From Raineya sp. (GTDB lineage Bacteria > Bacteroidota > Bacteroidia > Cytophagales > Thermonemataceae), in the NCBI GenBank assembly GCA_025454915.1, contig JALONN010000003.1, positions 124,001 to 188,000 of the forward strand: 64,000 nt of DNA, read 5' to 3'. Shown here piece after piece: positions 44,416-53,326 of this stretch (position 1 is its first letter; every line of letters begins with the position of its first letter). The position numbers were made by a program, and so were the translations under genes. The notes below the pieces were generated by a model. The model was given only the letters and a program-made list of their open reading frames with translations. It was not told the DNA's origin and searched no databases.

Positions 44416-45339
44416 TCACTTCAGTGCATCTACAATTTTATCGATGTTGGCTTTATACATACCGATGTAAGTACCTTCGGGTGTTCCAAAAGTTCCCATA
44501 GCATCAGAGTATAAACCTTCAATAATTTTAATTTGTTTTCCTTTACTTTCTACCCCTTTCACAACAGCTTCAATACCTTTGGGAGAAATAGAAGTTTCTA
44601 CGAATACAGCTTTTATATTTTGATTGGTGATAAAGTCAACTAAGTCTTGAATATCTCTTAAACCATAGTCTGTGGTGGTTGAAATTCCTTGAAGAGCTTT
44701 TACTTTAAAATTGTATGCTTTTTCAAAATACCTGAAAGCGTCATGAGATGTAATCAGCACTCTTTGAGATAAGGGAATTTCTTCTATTCTTTTTTTAGTA
44801 TATAGTTGCAACTTTTTTAATTCTTCAATATATTTTCTTGAATTATTTTCGATTATTTTTTTTTGATCTGGGTATTTTAATTGTAAGTTGTTTGTAACAA
44901 CTTCTGTGACTCTTATCCATAAATTAAGGTCAAACCAGATATGAGGATCATGTAGTTTTTCATTTATAGGTATTAGTTTTTTTTCATCTAATGAATCCCC
45001 AACACTAATCACAGTTTTCTTTCTAGATATTTTCTCTAAAATATAATTCATCTTTCCTTCAAGATGTAATCCATTACAAATAATTAAAGTTGATTTATTT
45101 AACTTTTGTAAATCTGTTTGAGAAAATTTGTATAGGTGAGGATCAACACCTTCACCCATCAGGTAATTTATTTCAAGAGAAGAGGGTGTAATATTTTTAG
45201 TTATATCATACAACATTCCTGTTGTGGCAAGAACATAGTTTTTATTTTCCTGAATATCTCTACATGAAGTTATTTGAAATACTCCGCATAGGAGTAACAA
45301 CCATTTAAGTTTTGAATTTATTTTATAGTAAGACTCCAT
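44416..45339 (-). CDS. Manganese-type metal-binding lipoprotein (cluster A-I)
   Basis: 307 residues, lipobox ITSC at Cys26, TroA/PsaA/ZnuA fold. The four predicted metal ligands read His68 (DPHLYKF), His133 (DPHIWFD), Glu248 (VFVETSIS) and Asp279 (LYSDAMG). The H-H-E-D set matches Mn(II)-type binders such as PsaA, while zinc-type proteins usually have His in third place; the His-rich loop of ZnuA is absent. The start overlaps the regulator gene by 17 bp, giving translational coupling. Confidence 0.88.
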   Translation of the reverse strand: MESYYKINSKLKWLLLLCGVFQITSCRDIQENKNYVLATTGMLYDITKNITPSSLEINYLMGEGVDPHLYKFSQTDLQKLNKSTLIICNGLHLEGKMNYILEKISRKKTVISVGDSLDEKKLIPINEKLHDPHIWFDLNLWIRVTEVVTNNLQLKYPDQKKIIENNSRKYIEELKKLQLYTKKRIEEIPLSQRVLITSHDAFRYFEKAYNFKVKALQGISTTTDYGLRDIQDLVDFITNQNIKAVFVETSISPKGIEAVVKGVESKGKQIKIIEGLYSDAMGTFGTPEGTYIGMYKANIDKIVDALK

Positions 45340-45985
45340 AAATTTTTTCTGAAATTTCTTTGGAGAGTGTTACATTTTTATTTTCGTTGATAATCACATC
45401 TATTGAATTATCGTAAGAATTTTTATCACAAATTTCGATAGACACTCCAATACTTACAGATATTTTACTAAGATATTGAAGCAGAGCAGAGGAGTCATCG
45501 GTTATGCTCTTTACTTGTATTTTTTGTTGATTTTTACAACTGTTTAAACATATTAAATTTTCTGTGACAGGAAACTCGCCATGCTCATCTGGAATAGGTT
45601 CTCCGTGTGGATCAAATTTTGGGCAGTCCAAAAATTTATACAATCGTTCTATAAGTAAACTTGATTGAATATGCTCCAGCTGCTCGGCTACATCATGAAC
45701 CTCATCCCAAGAAAAGTTAAGTTTATCAACTAAAAATGTCTCCCAGAGTCTATGCTTTCTGACAATTTCAATAGCTATTTTTTTTCCTTCATTTGTCAGG
45801 CGTACTCCCTGATACTTGGCATAATCAATTAATTTTTTTTGGTTGAGTTTCTTAAGCATATCACTTACTGAAGCAGGATTGATTTCCAGTTTCTTAGCAA
45901 TGTCATTGGTTGTGATTTCCAAGGAGTTGGGGTAGGAGAGAGAAAAAATAATTTTCAAATAATTTTCTTCTGTATAACTTAGCAT
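45323..45985 (-). CDS. DtxR/MntR-family metal-dependent repressor
   Basis: About 220 residues from the ATG at 45985 (MLSYTEENYLK), the conserved family start; a TTG start at 46051 would add 22 odd residues. The N-terminal winged helix (LEINPASVSDMLKKLNQKKLI) and metal-binding/dimerisation helices (RHRLWETFLVDKL, EVHDVAEQLEHIQSSLLIERLYKFL, with Cys in FLDCPKFDPHGEPIP) are followed by a FeoA/SH3-like C-terminal domain. With the Mn-type transporter behind it, it most likely represses the operon when Mn or Fe is plentiful. The operator array at 46060-46133 is directly upstream. Confidence 0.9.
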   Translation of the reverse strand: MLSYTEENYLKIIFSLSYPNSLEITTNDIAKKLEINPASVSDMLKKLNQKKLIDYAKYQGVRLTNEGKKIAIEIVRKHRLWETFLVDKLNFSWDEVHDVAEQLEHIQSSLLIERLYKFLDCPKFDPHGEPIPDEHGEFPVTENLICLNSCKNQQKIQVKSITDDSSALLQYLSKISVSIGVSIEICDKNSYDNSIDVIINENKNVTLSKEISEKIYGVLL

Positions 45986-46059
45986 CTTGAATCTATAAAA
46001 TATATCTTGAGTATCATTTAACAAATATACATAGAATAAAGGAGTAAACAAAATAAATT

Positions 46060-46133
46060 TTTAGACAAATCTAAATTATAATTTCATTGCTAAATAATTT
46101 AGCTAAAAATATTAGCAAAACAAGCTTTGCTAA
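46060..46133. promoter_or_regulatory. Operator array upstream of the metal-uptake operon
   Basis: TTTAGACAAATCTAAA (46060-46075) is a dyad that covers a minus-strand -7 box, TAGATTTG (46073-46066). Next to it, alternating half-sites GCTAA/TTAGC occur at 46089, 46099, 46102, 46112 and 46129. These form GCTAA-N5-TTAGC at 46089-46103 and 46102-46116, and TTAGCAAA-N6-TTTGCTAA at 46112-46133. DtxR-family operators are similar interrupted palindromes. Confidence 0.65.
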
Positions 46134-46279
46134 ACGATACTAAAGATATAAATGAGCACTCTGAACACTGTTTATTAAAAATATTTCGTTTGAATTTTCT
46201 TAAAAAAATTATTTAAAGTAAAACAATAAGTAAAGCCAAAATAAAAACTGATTTTCAATACTTTAACCACATAAAAAAT

Positions 46280-47098
46280 ATGCAACAATTACAAGAAAAA
46301 ATCGAACAAATTTGGGCAGATAGAAGCCTTTTGAGCAAACCAGAAAGCATCGAAGCTATCGAACATATCATTGCTGAACTCGATGCAGGAAAAATACGAG
46401 TGGCACAAATTTTAGCAAACGGGGACTGGCAAGTGAACGAGTGGATTAAAAAAGCCGTCATTCTCTATTTTCCTATTAAACAAATGCAAACTATGGAAGT
46501 GGGCATTTTTGAATTTCATGATAAAATTCCTCTCAAAAAAGATTATGCTGCTAAAGGTGTTCGAGTTGTGCCACATGCCATAGCCAGATACGGAAGTTAT
46601 ATTTCTAAAGGTGTGATTTTGATGCCCTCGTATGTGAATATTGGGGCGTATGTAGATGAAGGAACGATGGTGGATACATGGGCTACGGTAGGCAGTTGTG
46701 CCCAAATAGGTAAACATGTACACTTGAGTGGTGGTGTGGGTGTAGGAGGTGTTTTAGAACCCGTTCAGGCTGCCCCTGTGATTATAGAAGATGGTGCATT
46801 TGTAGGTTCTCGCTGTATTTTGGTTGAGGGCGTTAGAGTGGGCAAAGAAGCCGTTTTAGGGGCTGGAGTTACACTAACAGCCAGTTCTAAAATTATAGAT
46901 GTAACAGGAGACAGCCCCGTAGAGTATAAAGGCATTGTACCTCCTCGTAGTGTTGTGATTCCGGGCAGTTACACCAAAAAATTTGCAGCAGGAGAGTATC
47001 AAGTCCCTTGTGCTTTGATTATTGGAAAACGAAAAGAAAGTACAGATTTGAAAACCTCCTTAAATGATGCCTTAAGAGAGAATAATGTGGCTGTTTAA
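46280..47098 (+). CDS. dapD: 2,3,4,5-tetrahydropyridine-2,6-dicarboxylate N-succinyltransferase
   Basis: 272 residues. It succinylates tetrahydrodipicolinate in the lysine/diaminopimelate pathway. It begins with a helical N-domain, then a left-handed beta-helix of hexapeptide repeats (VVPHAIARYGSYISKGVILMPS, CAQIGKHVHLSGGVGVGGVLEP) and the conserved C-terminal RKESTDLKTSLNDALR. Its length and motifs are standard. The 228-bp gap to the metal regulon upstream holds the operator array; regulation of dapD by it is possible but not implied by its function. Confidence 0.95.
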   Translation: MQQLQEKIEQIWADRSLLSKPESIEAIEHIIAELDAGKIRVAQILANGDWQVNEWIKKAVILYFPIKQMQTMEVGIFEFHDKIPLKKDYAAKGVRVVPHAIARYGSYISKGVILMPSYVNIGAYVDEGTMVDTWATVGSCAQIGKHVHLSGGVGVGGVLEPVQAAPVIIEDGAFVGSRCILVEGVRVGKEAVLGAGVTLTASSKIIDVTGDSPVEYKGIVPPRSVVIPGSYTKKFAAGEYQVPCALIIGKRKESTDLKTSLNDALRENNVAV

Positions 47099-47164
47099 CT
47101 TTTAGATGTCAGATTTGAGAAATTTAGATAAGAAAATAGAAAAAGGATAAATACAGATAGTTTT

Positions 47165-48388
47165 ATGAATTCAGAAAATGTGATTTCCAAAGATAAGAAT
47201 ATTCTTCTTGTTTTATCAGGAAATGAGGAGAGGAGTCCAGAATTTTGTGATTTGATAAAAAATTTCTGTGGAACTGTTATCGAATCCCCTTCGCAAATGC
47301 TGGAGGGGGATTTGGTACAAAAGAAAATATATGCCTGTGGAGATATATCGAAAATCAAGGATTTTAAGATTTCTGTTCCTTTTTATGTAATCAGGGAAAT
47401 ATCTTACCATTTTGAAGATTTAGAAAATATGGCTTTTGTAGGTATTGGTCATGTCCCTATTGTGATCTGTAATGCAGGTGTCTTTTTTAGGCGTTTTTTT
47501 GAGGATGAGAACGATTATTTTAATCAAGTCAGAGTAGAACACCAGTTTCAGGATTTGACTGAATCTACCAAGCCTGGAACAGCTTTTAGAAAGGGGATTT
47601 ATCTGACAGAAGTATTGAAAGAAATTACACCCGAACAAAATGAGTTGTTGCATTACAGGCTTTTGAGATGCTCCAGTAATTTTTCAGGACCTACCGAAAA
47701 CTTTCGTAATACAGATACATATATCATGAATGCCATGAATGAAGCTGTCTCGTATATTTTTGAGAAAAAAACGCATTTAAACCACGTATTAGCTCAGATT
47801 TATGAAAACAGGAAGGCAGATAACGACAAAGAGAAAAAAGCTAAAATTAAGGCACATTCTGATAAAACAAAGGATATGCCTCCAGAAGGGCTGATAGCCT
47901 TCTGTACATTTTATGAAAAAACGAACTTTCAGCATCTCAAACCTTCAGAAACTGATAGATTCGACTGGGTTTTAGGAAAAATCAGTGGACTTACAACACT
48001 TCATTTCAAACTGAAAAATTCGGTGAAAGATGAATCTTTAGCCAAGGAGTTTACAGTAACACTCTATCCCAATTCAGTATTTTTTATTCCACTTTCTACC
48101 AACAGACTATACACCCACGAAATAAAGCCTTCTATTTTGAATATAGACAAAATCCCTACCAGAATGGGATATGTGGCTCGATGTTCTAATAAAGAGGCTG
48201 TATTTATGAATAATGAAGTGTATATCAAAGAAAATGGAGAGCTTATCAAACTGCAAGCCATGCAACAGGAAGGAATGGCTCATCTAAAAGAAACTTACAG
48301 AATAGAGAATATATCGGAAGATGCTGTTGAATATGGTAAAATTGATTTTAGTATGAATTCAGGTGATTATCAGAAACCTATTTTTTGA
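47165..48388 (+). CDS. Putative 2-oxoglutarate/Fe(II) oxygenase, longer paralog
   Basis: 407 residues, no signal peptide. The N-terminal ~190 residues are unrecognised. The C-terminal half carries an AlkB-like/2OG-Fe(II) pattern: HSD at 231-233 (KAHSDKTKDM), then AFCTFYEK, His318 (YTHEI), and Arg residues near 332-338 (TRMGYVARC). This parallels, block by block, the gene that follows, so the pair are tandem paralogs. Such enzymes hydroxylate or demethylate nucleic acids, proteins or small molecules; the substrate is unknown. It is 66 bp downstream of dapD. Confidence 0.62.
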   Translation: MNSENVISKDKNILLVLSGNEERSPEFCDLIKNFCGTVIESPSQMLEGDLVQKKIYACGDISKIKDFKISVPFYVIREISYHFEDLENMAFVGIGHVPIVICNAGVFFRRFFEDENDYFNQVRVEHQFQDLTESTKPGTAFRKGIYLTEVLKEITPEQNELLHYRLLRCSSNFSGPTENFRNTDTYIMNAMNEAVSYIFEKKTHLNHVLAQIYENRKADNDKEKKAKIKAHSDKTKDMPPEGLIAFCTFYEKTNFQHLKPSETDRFDWVLGKISGLTTLHFKLKNSVKDESLAKEFTVTLYPNSVFFIPLSTNRLYTHEIKPSILNIDKIPTRMGYVARCSNKEAVFMNNEVYIKENGELIKLQAMQQEGMAHLKETYRIENISEDAVEYGKIDFSMNSGDYQKPIF

Positions 48389-48393
48389 TTGCT

Positions 48394-49182
48394 ATGAAAC
48401 ATCAGAATTTTTATCAGTGGGTATTGCCTTTAGAAACGGACTTATTCCAAAGGCTTTCTGATTCTGTAGAGTTTGAGGATATAGGAAAAGGCAGAAAGGG
48501 CAATCATTTGGTTGATTGCGGAGAACGGGGCATTCCTATTGTCCGAACAACCACTCAATACAATACGCCTGCCTGTAAATTTTCTCAAATACACCATAAC
48601 CTTATAGAAAGTATCCGAAACAAAGTTATAGAGGAAATAGGGGATATATCCATGCGTTTCAACAATGCCCTGATAGAAGTTTATGAAAGTAGCTATTTTA
48701 AGATGAAATACCATTCTGACCAAGCATTGGACTTGGCTGAAAACTCTTATATAGCCCTTTTTTCGTGTTATGAAAAGCCAAATGATATTACAAAAAACGT
48801 AATACGAAAACTCCAAATCATTCATAAAGAAACACAAGAAGAATCTGAACTGATTTTGGAAAATAATTCTGTTGTTTTATTCTCGACAGCCTCCAATATG
48901 CTTTTTCAGCATAAAATCACTTCAAATCCTCCTCAAAGTGTAAAAGGTGGCACAATTGAAAACAGATGGCTGGGCATTACGCTGAGGCTCTCTAAAACGT
49001 TTATTGAGTTTAAGGAAAATCTGCCTTATTTTGAAAATGGAGAATTACTGACACTCGCTCAGGAAGAACAAAGAAAAGCCTTTTTTCTTTTGCGTGGGCA
49101 GGAGAACAATTCTACCGATTTTTCGTATCCACACCTCACATACACCATCAGCCCAGCAGATATGATGATGCCGAAGGAGTGA
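48394..49182 (+). CDS. Putative 2-oxoglutarate/Fe(II) oxygenase, shorter paralog
   Basis: 262 residues from the ATG at 48394, 5 bp after the preceding stop (a TTG at 48385 is an alternative). Predicted iron ligands: His107 and Asp109 (KYHSDQALD) and His173 (FQHKI); Arg191/Arg198 (RWLGITLRLS) are candidates for 2-oxoglutarate binding. ALFSCYEK and the FNNALIEVYE strand match the upstream paralog. Convergent with, and 7 bp from, the type IIG restriction-modification gene. The substrate is unknown; nucleic acid is possible given the AlkB-like pattern. Confidence 0.65.
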   Translation: MKHQNFYQWVLPLETDLFQRLSDSVEFEDIGKGRKGNHLVDCGERGIPIVRTTTQYNTPACKFSQIHHNLIESIRNKVIEEIGDISMRFNNALIEVYESSYFKMKYHSDQALDLAENSYIALFSCYEKPNDITKNVIRKLQIIHKETQEESELILENNSVVLFSTASNMLFQHKITSNPPQSVKGGTIENRWLGITLRLSKTFIEFKENLPYFENGELLTLAQEEQRKAFFLLRGQENNSTDFSYPHLTYTISPADMMMPKE

Positions 49183-49189
49183 AGCAATC

Positions 49190-52100
49190 TTACATTTTAT
49201 CGAGTAATACAGCCACGTAAGCAGGGTTTTTGTCGTTTAAAACCTTAAAATATGCCTCACTACAAATATGTTGCATTTCGGCTTTACTGATGCCATACAA
49301 GCCTGCCACCAATATATCGTTTTCGATACGCAATTTGTCGTAAGATTTGACACTGGTAGGGATTTCTGATTCTTTGATACCCAGATTTTTAAATTCTTTT
49401 ATGAAAGCCTCCGAATTGTTGTATATATTTAACAATGCCGAGTTTCTGACAATCTGTTCGTGTATTTCGTTGCCTTCATCGTATAAGGGCATAGGTAAAC
49501 GCATTACATAACTTTTACTTACATGCATATCAATAATGAAACGAATAGTGTAATCTAAAACCATGCTATTGAATACACCATTCACGAAAAATAATTTCTT
49601 TATGTTAAAAGGTTTTATGCCTACCTGCTTATTTTCTTTTAAAACGTATTTCCTGAAAAAAGACCCTTGTAAAGTGTGTGCATAGGTTACAGAATGAGGT
49701 ACAACAGCAGAGATAAAACTCCTCTCGTTTGTATTACTTGCTACATCTCTAAAAACCAATCTTGGATAAGTTTTATCAAATACCACAAAAGGCAATAATT
49801 CGGTATCTTTGCTCAAACCCAAATAGGTGAGGACTGCCTTTTGCTTTCCTAAGCTCTTTTTTTCGGCTTTAAAGGCAATATCTATCTGTTCGTAAATATC
49901 ATCTACCAAACGACTGATTTCAACGGATTGCAGGCGTTGTTCTAAGGCTTTTTCGTTTACCCAATACTGAGGCTCTGCAAAACGGCTGTTGTACTGGTGT
50001 ATCATTTTGCCTTCGTAGAGTGGCATCAGGTCTGCCTGTGGAGTTTCTATAAATAAATCTTTATCTGATGTAGCATTTAATTCATTTTTAAAATTAATTT
50101 CATCAGGATTAATGGCAGAAAATTTCCCGTATATTTTCCTTAAAATCTCTAAATCTTGGGTTGTTTTTACCTCCATGAACGAATGATGTTCTTTGGAGAG
50201 GGTTTCGATGTCTGTGTAGCTGTATTCAATGATATTCTTGTTTGTTTTGAGAACAAAAGCCTCTGTTTGCATAAACCGAACAGGGATTGATTGCTTCGTT
50301 ACTTGCAATGATGGGGCGGAAATCTGAAATGTGGCAAATTTATAACGGCTATCCACTCGTTCAAATATCTTTTCTCTGTTTTCAAACTGATAGAAGAAAT
50401 CTATCTGAAATTTCTCCAGAATATGTTTTCGGAGTTTTGTAGAGCCGTCTTCGTAAATCCAAGCCGAAGGAGTGAGGTATGTGAGAGAGCCTTTATCAGA
50501 AAGTAAAGAAAGATTCTTTTCAATAAAAAAACGGAAAATATTACTTTTTCCTCCTTCACACAAAGGAAATTGTAATTTATAAAATGAGTTTGCTTTTTCT
50601 ATTTGGTCTTTTTGCTCGTTGTATGCCTTCTGAACGTGGGCATATTCCAAGACTTCTTTGCGTACTTTTTCTTTTTCGGATTGTTTGAGGGTACGATAAG
50701 AGCTTCTGTATTGTGGAAAAAAATCATTTTCACTAAATTCTACCACATCCCAAGGAGGGTTTCCGATAATACAATGGAAGCCTTTGGGGTTTTTCTGGAA
50801 TATTTCGGCAAATTCGATTTCGTAATGGAAGAAATGATATTTTTCGGAAATGGTATTTATTTCTTCTAAAAGCTCCAGACGTTCACCTTCGAGAATATCA
50901 GCCATAAAACGCTCATAAGAACCATTGATTTGCTTCATTTTTTCGGCTCTTGTTTCTTTGTCTGTGTATTCAAAAGGAATAAACTCTTCGTAAGCAAGGA
51001 AATCCAACACTTTTTTGAGTTTTTTCAGAGGAATCTGTAAATCTCTGTATATTTCTTTGGAAGCTTTGATTTCTTCGGTGGTAGTGTCTTTAAGGTCGGA
51101 GAGGCGTTCGAGTCGGCTGGTAAGGCTGTTTAATTCCTCTTCGATACGTTCACGAGCGAGCACACTCTTTTCTGTGAGCTTCTGATATAAAGCCTGTATT
51201 TTTGAGCCAATCAGAGCATTTCCTTGCTTGATGTGGTGTTCGATAAAACTCAAGGGCGTTCCAAGAATAAAGGTATCGAGCCAGAGCGATAGGCGAGTGA
51301 GTTCTACGGCAAAAGGGTTAAGGTCAATGCCAAAAATGATTTTCTTTAAAAGCAGACGTTTGAGGAGTACAAGTTCGTCTATTTGTACATTTTCACCCAG
51401 ATAACGCTCTACATTCTTTGTAATGAGTGCTTTTTCGGTTTGGAGGCTCAAAGCCAAATCGGTTTGTTCCTCGATATGCTCATAAGCGTATTGGGTTACC
51501 TGATTTAAGATTTCGTGTAAAAAGTGTCCGCTTCCACAGGCATTGTCCAAAATTCGCAAATTCAGGATTTGACTTTCTGTGGCAAGGGCTTTTTGCAGGG
51601 CAGATTTTGCCATAAATTCGGTAAAACTTGTAGGCGTATAATACGAAGCCGTTGTTTTACGTGAATTGGATTTGTTAGAAAAATAGATTTCTCCTTTGGA
51701 GTATTTTTTGAAATCAACAATGTTTTTGGTTTTATCTCGGCGTAACTCCTCATAATCGGTTACATCGAGCTGAGCATCTACAATTTTCCCTTTTTCTTCG
51801 TAGGTTACATAATACTGCGACTCATCCAAAACGGCTTTGAAATCGAATTCCAAAAGCCCTTCATAAATATTACCAATATGCTGAATAGAAAGTGTCTTGA
51901 AATCTCTTGTAAAATAGCTTCTTTGTTCGTTTGTTTTTAATTCAAAGAGTTTGTTTAAAATCCCTAAAAGCTCCTGATTATTGAGTAAACGAGATTTGGC
52001 AAGGAGAGGGGCTTTCTCCTGAGCAAAAAGTCCTCCGTTCAGAAGGGGAATATCATCATCTTCACGCCCTTCGTCCAATATCCTGAATAAATCTTTGAGT

Positions 52101-53047
52101 TTTCCCCAGCCGTTGTATTTCTCGTCGGGGAAATCGTTTTTGTTTTCTTTGAGTAGCCCGATAAGCTGATGCAAAGAATACTGTTTATAAAAAGGGTGTT
52201 GTTCAAAAAGAATATCTTTGAATTTGTCTTCAAAATAGCCAATAAAAATCAGCCTGAAAGCAAATGTAACCGAATGGTGATAAATATCGGCAAGAGAGTA
52301 CGATTTACCGTATTGTTTGTAAAGAGCCTGCCCGATTTGCTCGACAATGGAGTCGGAGCCATAAATTACTTCTTTTAAGTCTTTTTCTACGGCAAGTTTG
52401 GCTTCTTCGTTTTGTTTTAAGAGTACAGAAATGGAGGCTTTATCGGTGGTGGTAAAAGCATCTTTTCTAAAAATAAAATAGAAATAGTTGAAATACTGTA
52501 AATTATCGTCTTCGATTATTTTTTCCAAGTCTATTTCAAAAAATACCTTTTCGGCTCTGTTCTTGGAGGTTTCATAAAAACGCCACAAACGTCCGTTTGT
52601 CAGAAACCCAAAATTGATTTTTAAATCGTTGAGGTATCGGATAATCTGAAAATGGGGGTTTTCTTTTTCGCTGATTTTACCTGTATCGAGGGTTATATCA
52701 TAAGCCTTCGATTCACAAAGGGCTAAAATATCAGCAGTATCGTCTTTTTCTGCATTATAATGGTTATTTTTAAGCAAATCATCTGCAAACAAAGCAAAAT
52801 CAGGTTTATGATTTTTCCCAAATGCTTTTTTTTGTATCTGGTAGGCATACGCATAACCAAGAGCTTGTAAAGCAGGCTTGATAAATTCTTCTTCTAATTG
52901 GGCTTCATTGAGCTTTTCAAACTTTGTTTTGTTATATAACGTTTTGAAAACAGAGAAAACAGGATCAGAAACATGATTATCAAATATTTTAGGTAATTCT
53001 GTGGCAAGATATTCTCTATTAAAAAAGTTATTCTCAATATAAGGCAT
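49190..53047 (-). CDS. Type IIG restriction-modification enzyme (Eco57I-like)
   Basis: 1285 residues from the ATG at 53047 (MPYIENNFFN); an in-frame TTG extension to 53131 crosses a non-coding dyad and is rejected. The N-terminal nuclease has PD...ExK-type residues Asp83 (HKPDFALF) and Glu112-x-Lys114 (LCESKAY). The methyltransferase has motif I DNACGSGHF near residue 500 and the N6-adenine motif IV NPPW near 760. The C-terminal ~400 residues should be the target-recognition domain. It cuts and methylates DNA as one polypeptide, so no separate subunits are expected or seen. The frame is intact. Confidence 0.9.
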   Translation of the reverse strand: MPYIENNFFNREYLATELPKIFDNHVSDPVFSVFKTLYNKTKFEKLNEAQLEEEFIKPALQALGYAYAYQIQKKAFGKNHKPDFALFADDLLKNNHYNAEKDDTADILALCESKAYDITLDTGKISEKENPHFQIIRYLNDLKINFGFLTNGRLWRFYETSKNRAEKVFFEIDLEKIIEDDNLQYFNYFYFIFRKDAFTTTDKASISVLLKQNEEAKLAVEKDLKEVIYGSDSIVEQIGQALYKQYGKSYSLADIYHHSVTFAFRLIFIGYFEDKFKDILFEQHPFYKQYSLHQLIGLLKENKNDFPDEKYNGWGKLKDLFRILDEGREDDDIPLLNGGLFAQEKAPLLAKSRLLNNQELLGILNKLFELKTNEQRSYFTRDFKTLSIQHIGNIYEGLLEFDFKAVLDESQYYVTYEEKGKIVDAQLDVTDYEELRRDKTKNIVDFKKYSKGEIYFSNKSNSRKTTASYYTPTSFTEFMAKSALQKALATESQILNLRILDNACGSGHFLHEILNQVTQYAYEHIEEQTDLALSLQTEKALITKNVERYLGENVQIDELVLLKRLLLKKIIFGIDLNPFAVELTRLSLWLDTFILGTPLSFIEHHIKQGNALIGSKIQALYQKLTEKSVLARERIEEELNSLTSRLERLSDLKDTTTEEIKASKEIYRDLQIPLKKLKKVLDFLAYEEFIPFEYTDKETRAEKMKQINGSYERFMADILEGERLELLEEINTISEKYHFFHYEIEFAEIFQKNPKGFHCIIGNPPWDVVEFSENDFFPQYRSSYRTLKQSEKEKVRKEVLEYAHVQKAYNEQKDQIEKANSFYKLQFPLCEGGKSNIFRFFIEKNLSLLSDKGSLTYLTPSAWIYEDGSTKLRKHILEKFQIDFFYQFENREKIFERVDSRYKFATFQISAPSLQVTKQSIPVRFMQTEAFVLKTNKNIIEYSYTDIETLSKEHHSFMEVKTTQDLEILRKIYGKFSAINPDEINFKNELNATSDKDLFIETPQADLMPLYEGKMIHQYNSRFAEPQYWVNEKALEQRLQSVEISRLVDDIYEQIDIAFKAEKKSLGKQKAVLTYLGLSKDTELLPFVVFDKTYPRLVFRDVASNTNERSFISAVVPHSVTYAHTLQGSFFRKYVLKENKQVGIKPFNIKKLFFVNGVFNSMVLDYTIRFIIDMHVSKSYVMRLPMPLYDEGNEIHEQIVRNSALLNIYNNSEAFIKEFKNLGIKESEIPTSVKSYDKLRIENDILVAGLYGISKAEMQHICSEAYFKVLNDKNPAYVAVLLDKM

Positions 53048-53100
53048 CATAAGAAGATTAAAATTTAAGTATATTATAGATTGAGAAAAAAGATTACTAA

Positions 53101-53147
53101 GTGGAATTAGGTTTAGCAAAGCCTTTAGCAAATGCCCCTAATTCCAC
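53101..53147. promoter_or_regulatory. Dyad with internal direct repeat upstream of the restriction gene
   Basis: GTGGAATTAGG (53101-53111) and CCTAATTCCAC (53137-53147), 11 pairs, enclose two TTTAGCAAA direct repeats (53112-53120, 53124-53132). Located 54-100 bp upstream of the type IIG start. Candidate operator. Confidence 0.5.
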
Positions 53148-53157
53148 ATAAGAAAAT

Positions 53158-53173
53158 TGTTTCACGTGAAAGA
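53158..53173. promoter_or_regulatory. parS-like ParB-binding site
   Basis: TGTTTCACGTGAAAGA matches the conserved bacterial parS TGTTTCACGTGAAACA at 15 of 16 positions, including the full TTTCACGTGAAA core. It lies intergenically between the type IIG and 3-hydroxyacyl-CoA dehydrogenase genes. Confidence 0.7.
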
Positions 53174-53238
53174 ACTTTGTTAATTACACAGATTCACAAT
53201 TATTTGGTAAATTGTTTAGTTGCAAATATCGATATAGC

Positions 53239-53319
53239 AAAACCTTATAGGCTTGTATTTTTAAATAATGAATAATCAAAATTATACACCTAAAAAATAA
53301 CCAAAAACCTATAAGGTTT
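53239..53319. repeat. Split copy of the palindromic repeat
   Basis: AAAACCTTATAGG (53239-53251) and AAAACCTATAAGGTTT (53304-53319) are inverted halves of the repeat family, separated by ~52 nt. The second lies 7 bp beyond the stop of the minus-strand dehydrogenase gene and may terminate it. Confidence 0.7.
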
Positions 53320-53326
53320 CTCATGT

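Noticed and set aside
53048..53131. Extended N-terminus of the type IIG enzyme from TTG at 53131
   Set aside because: The added 28 codons cross a dyad with direct repeats and are hydrophobic, unlike any restriction enzyme; the ATG at 53047 gives a normal start.
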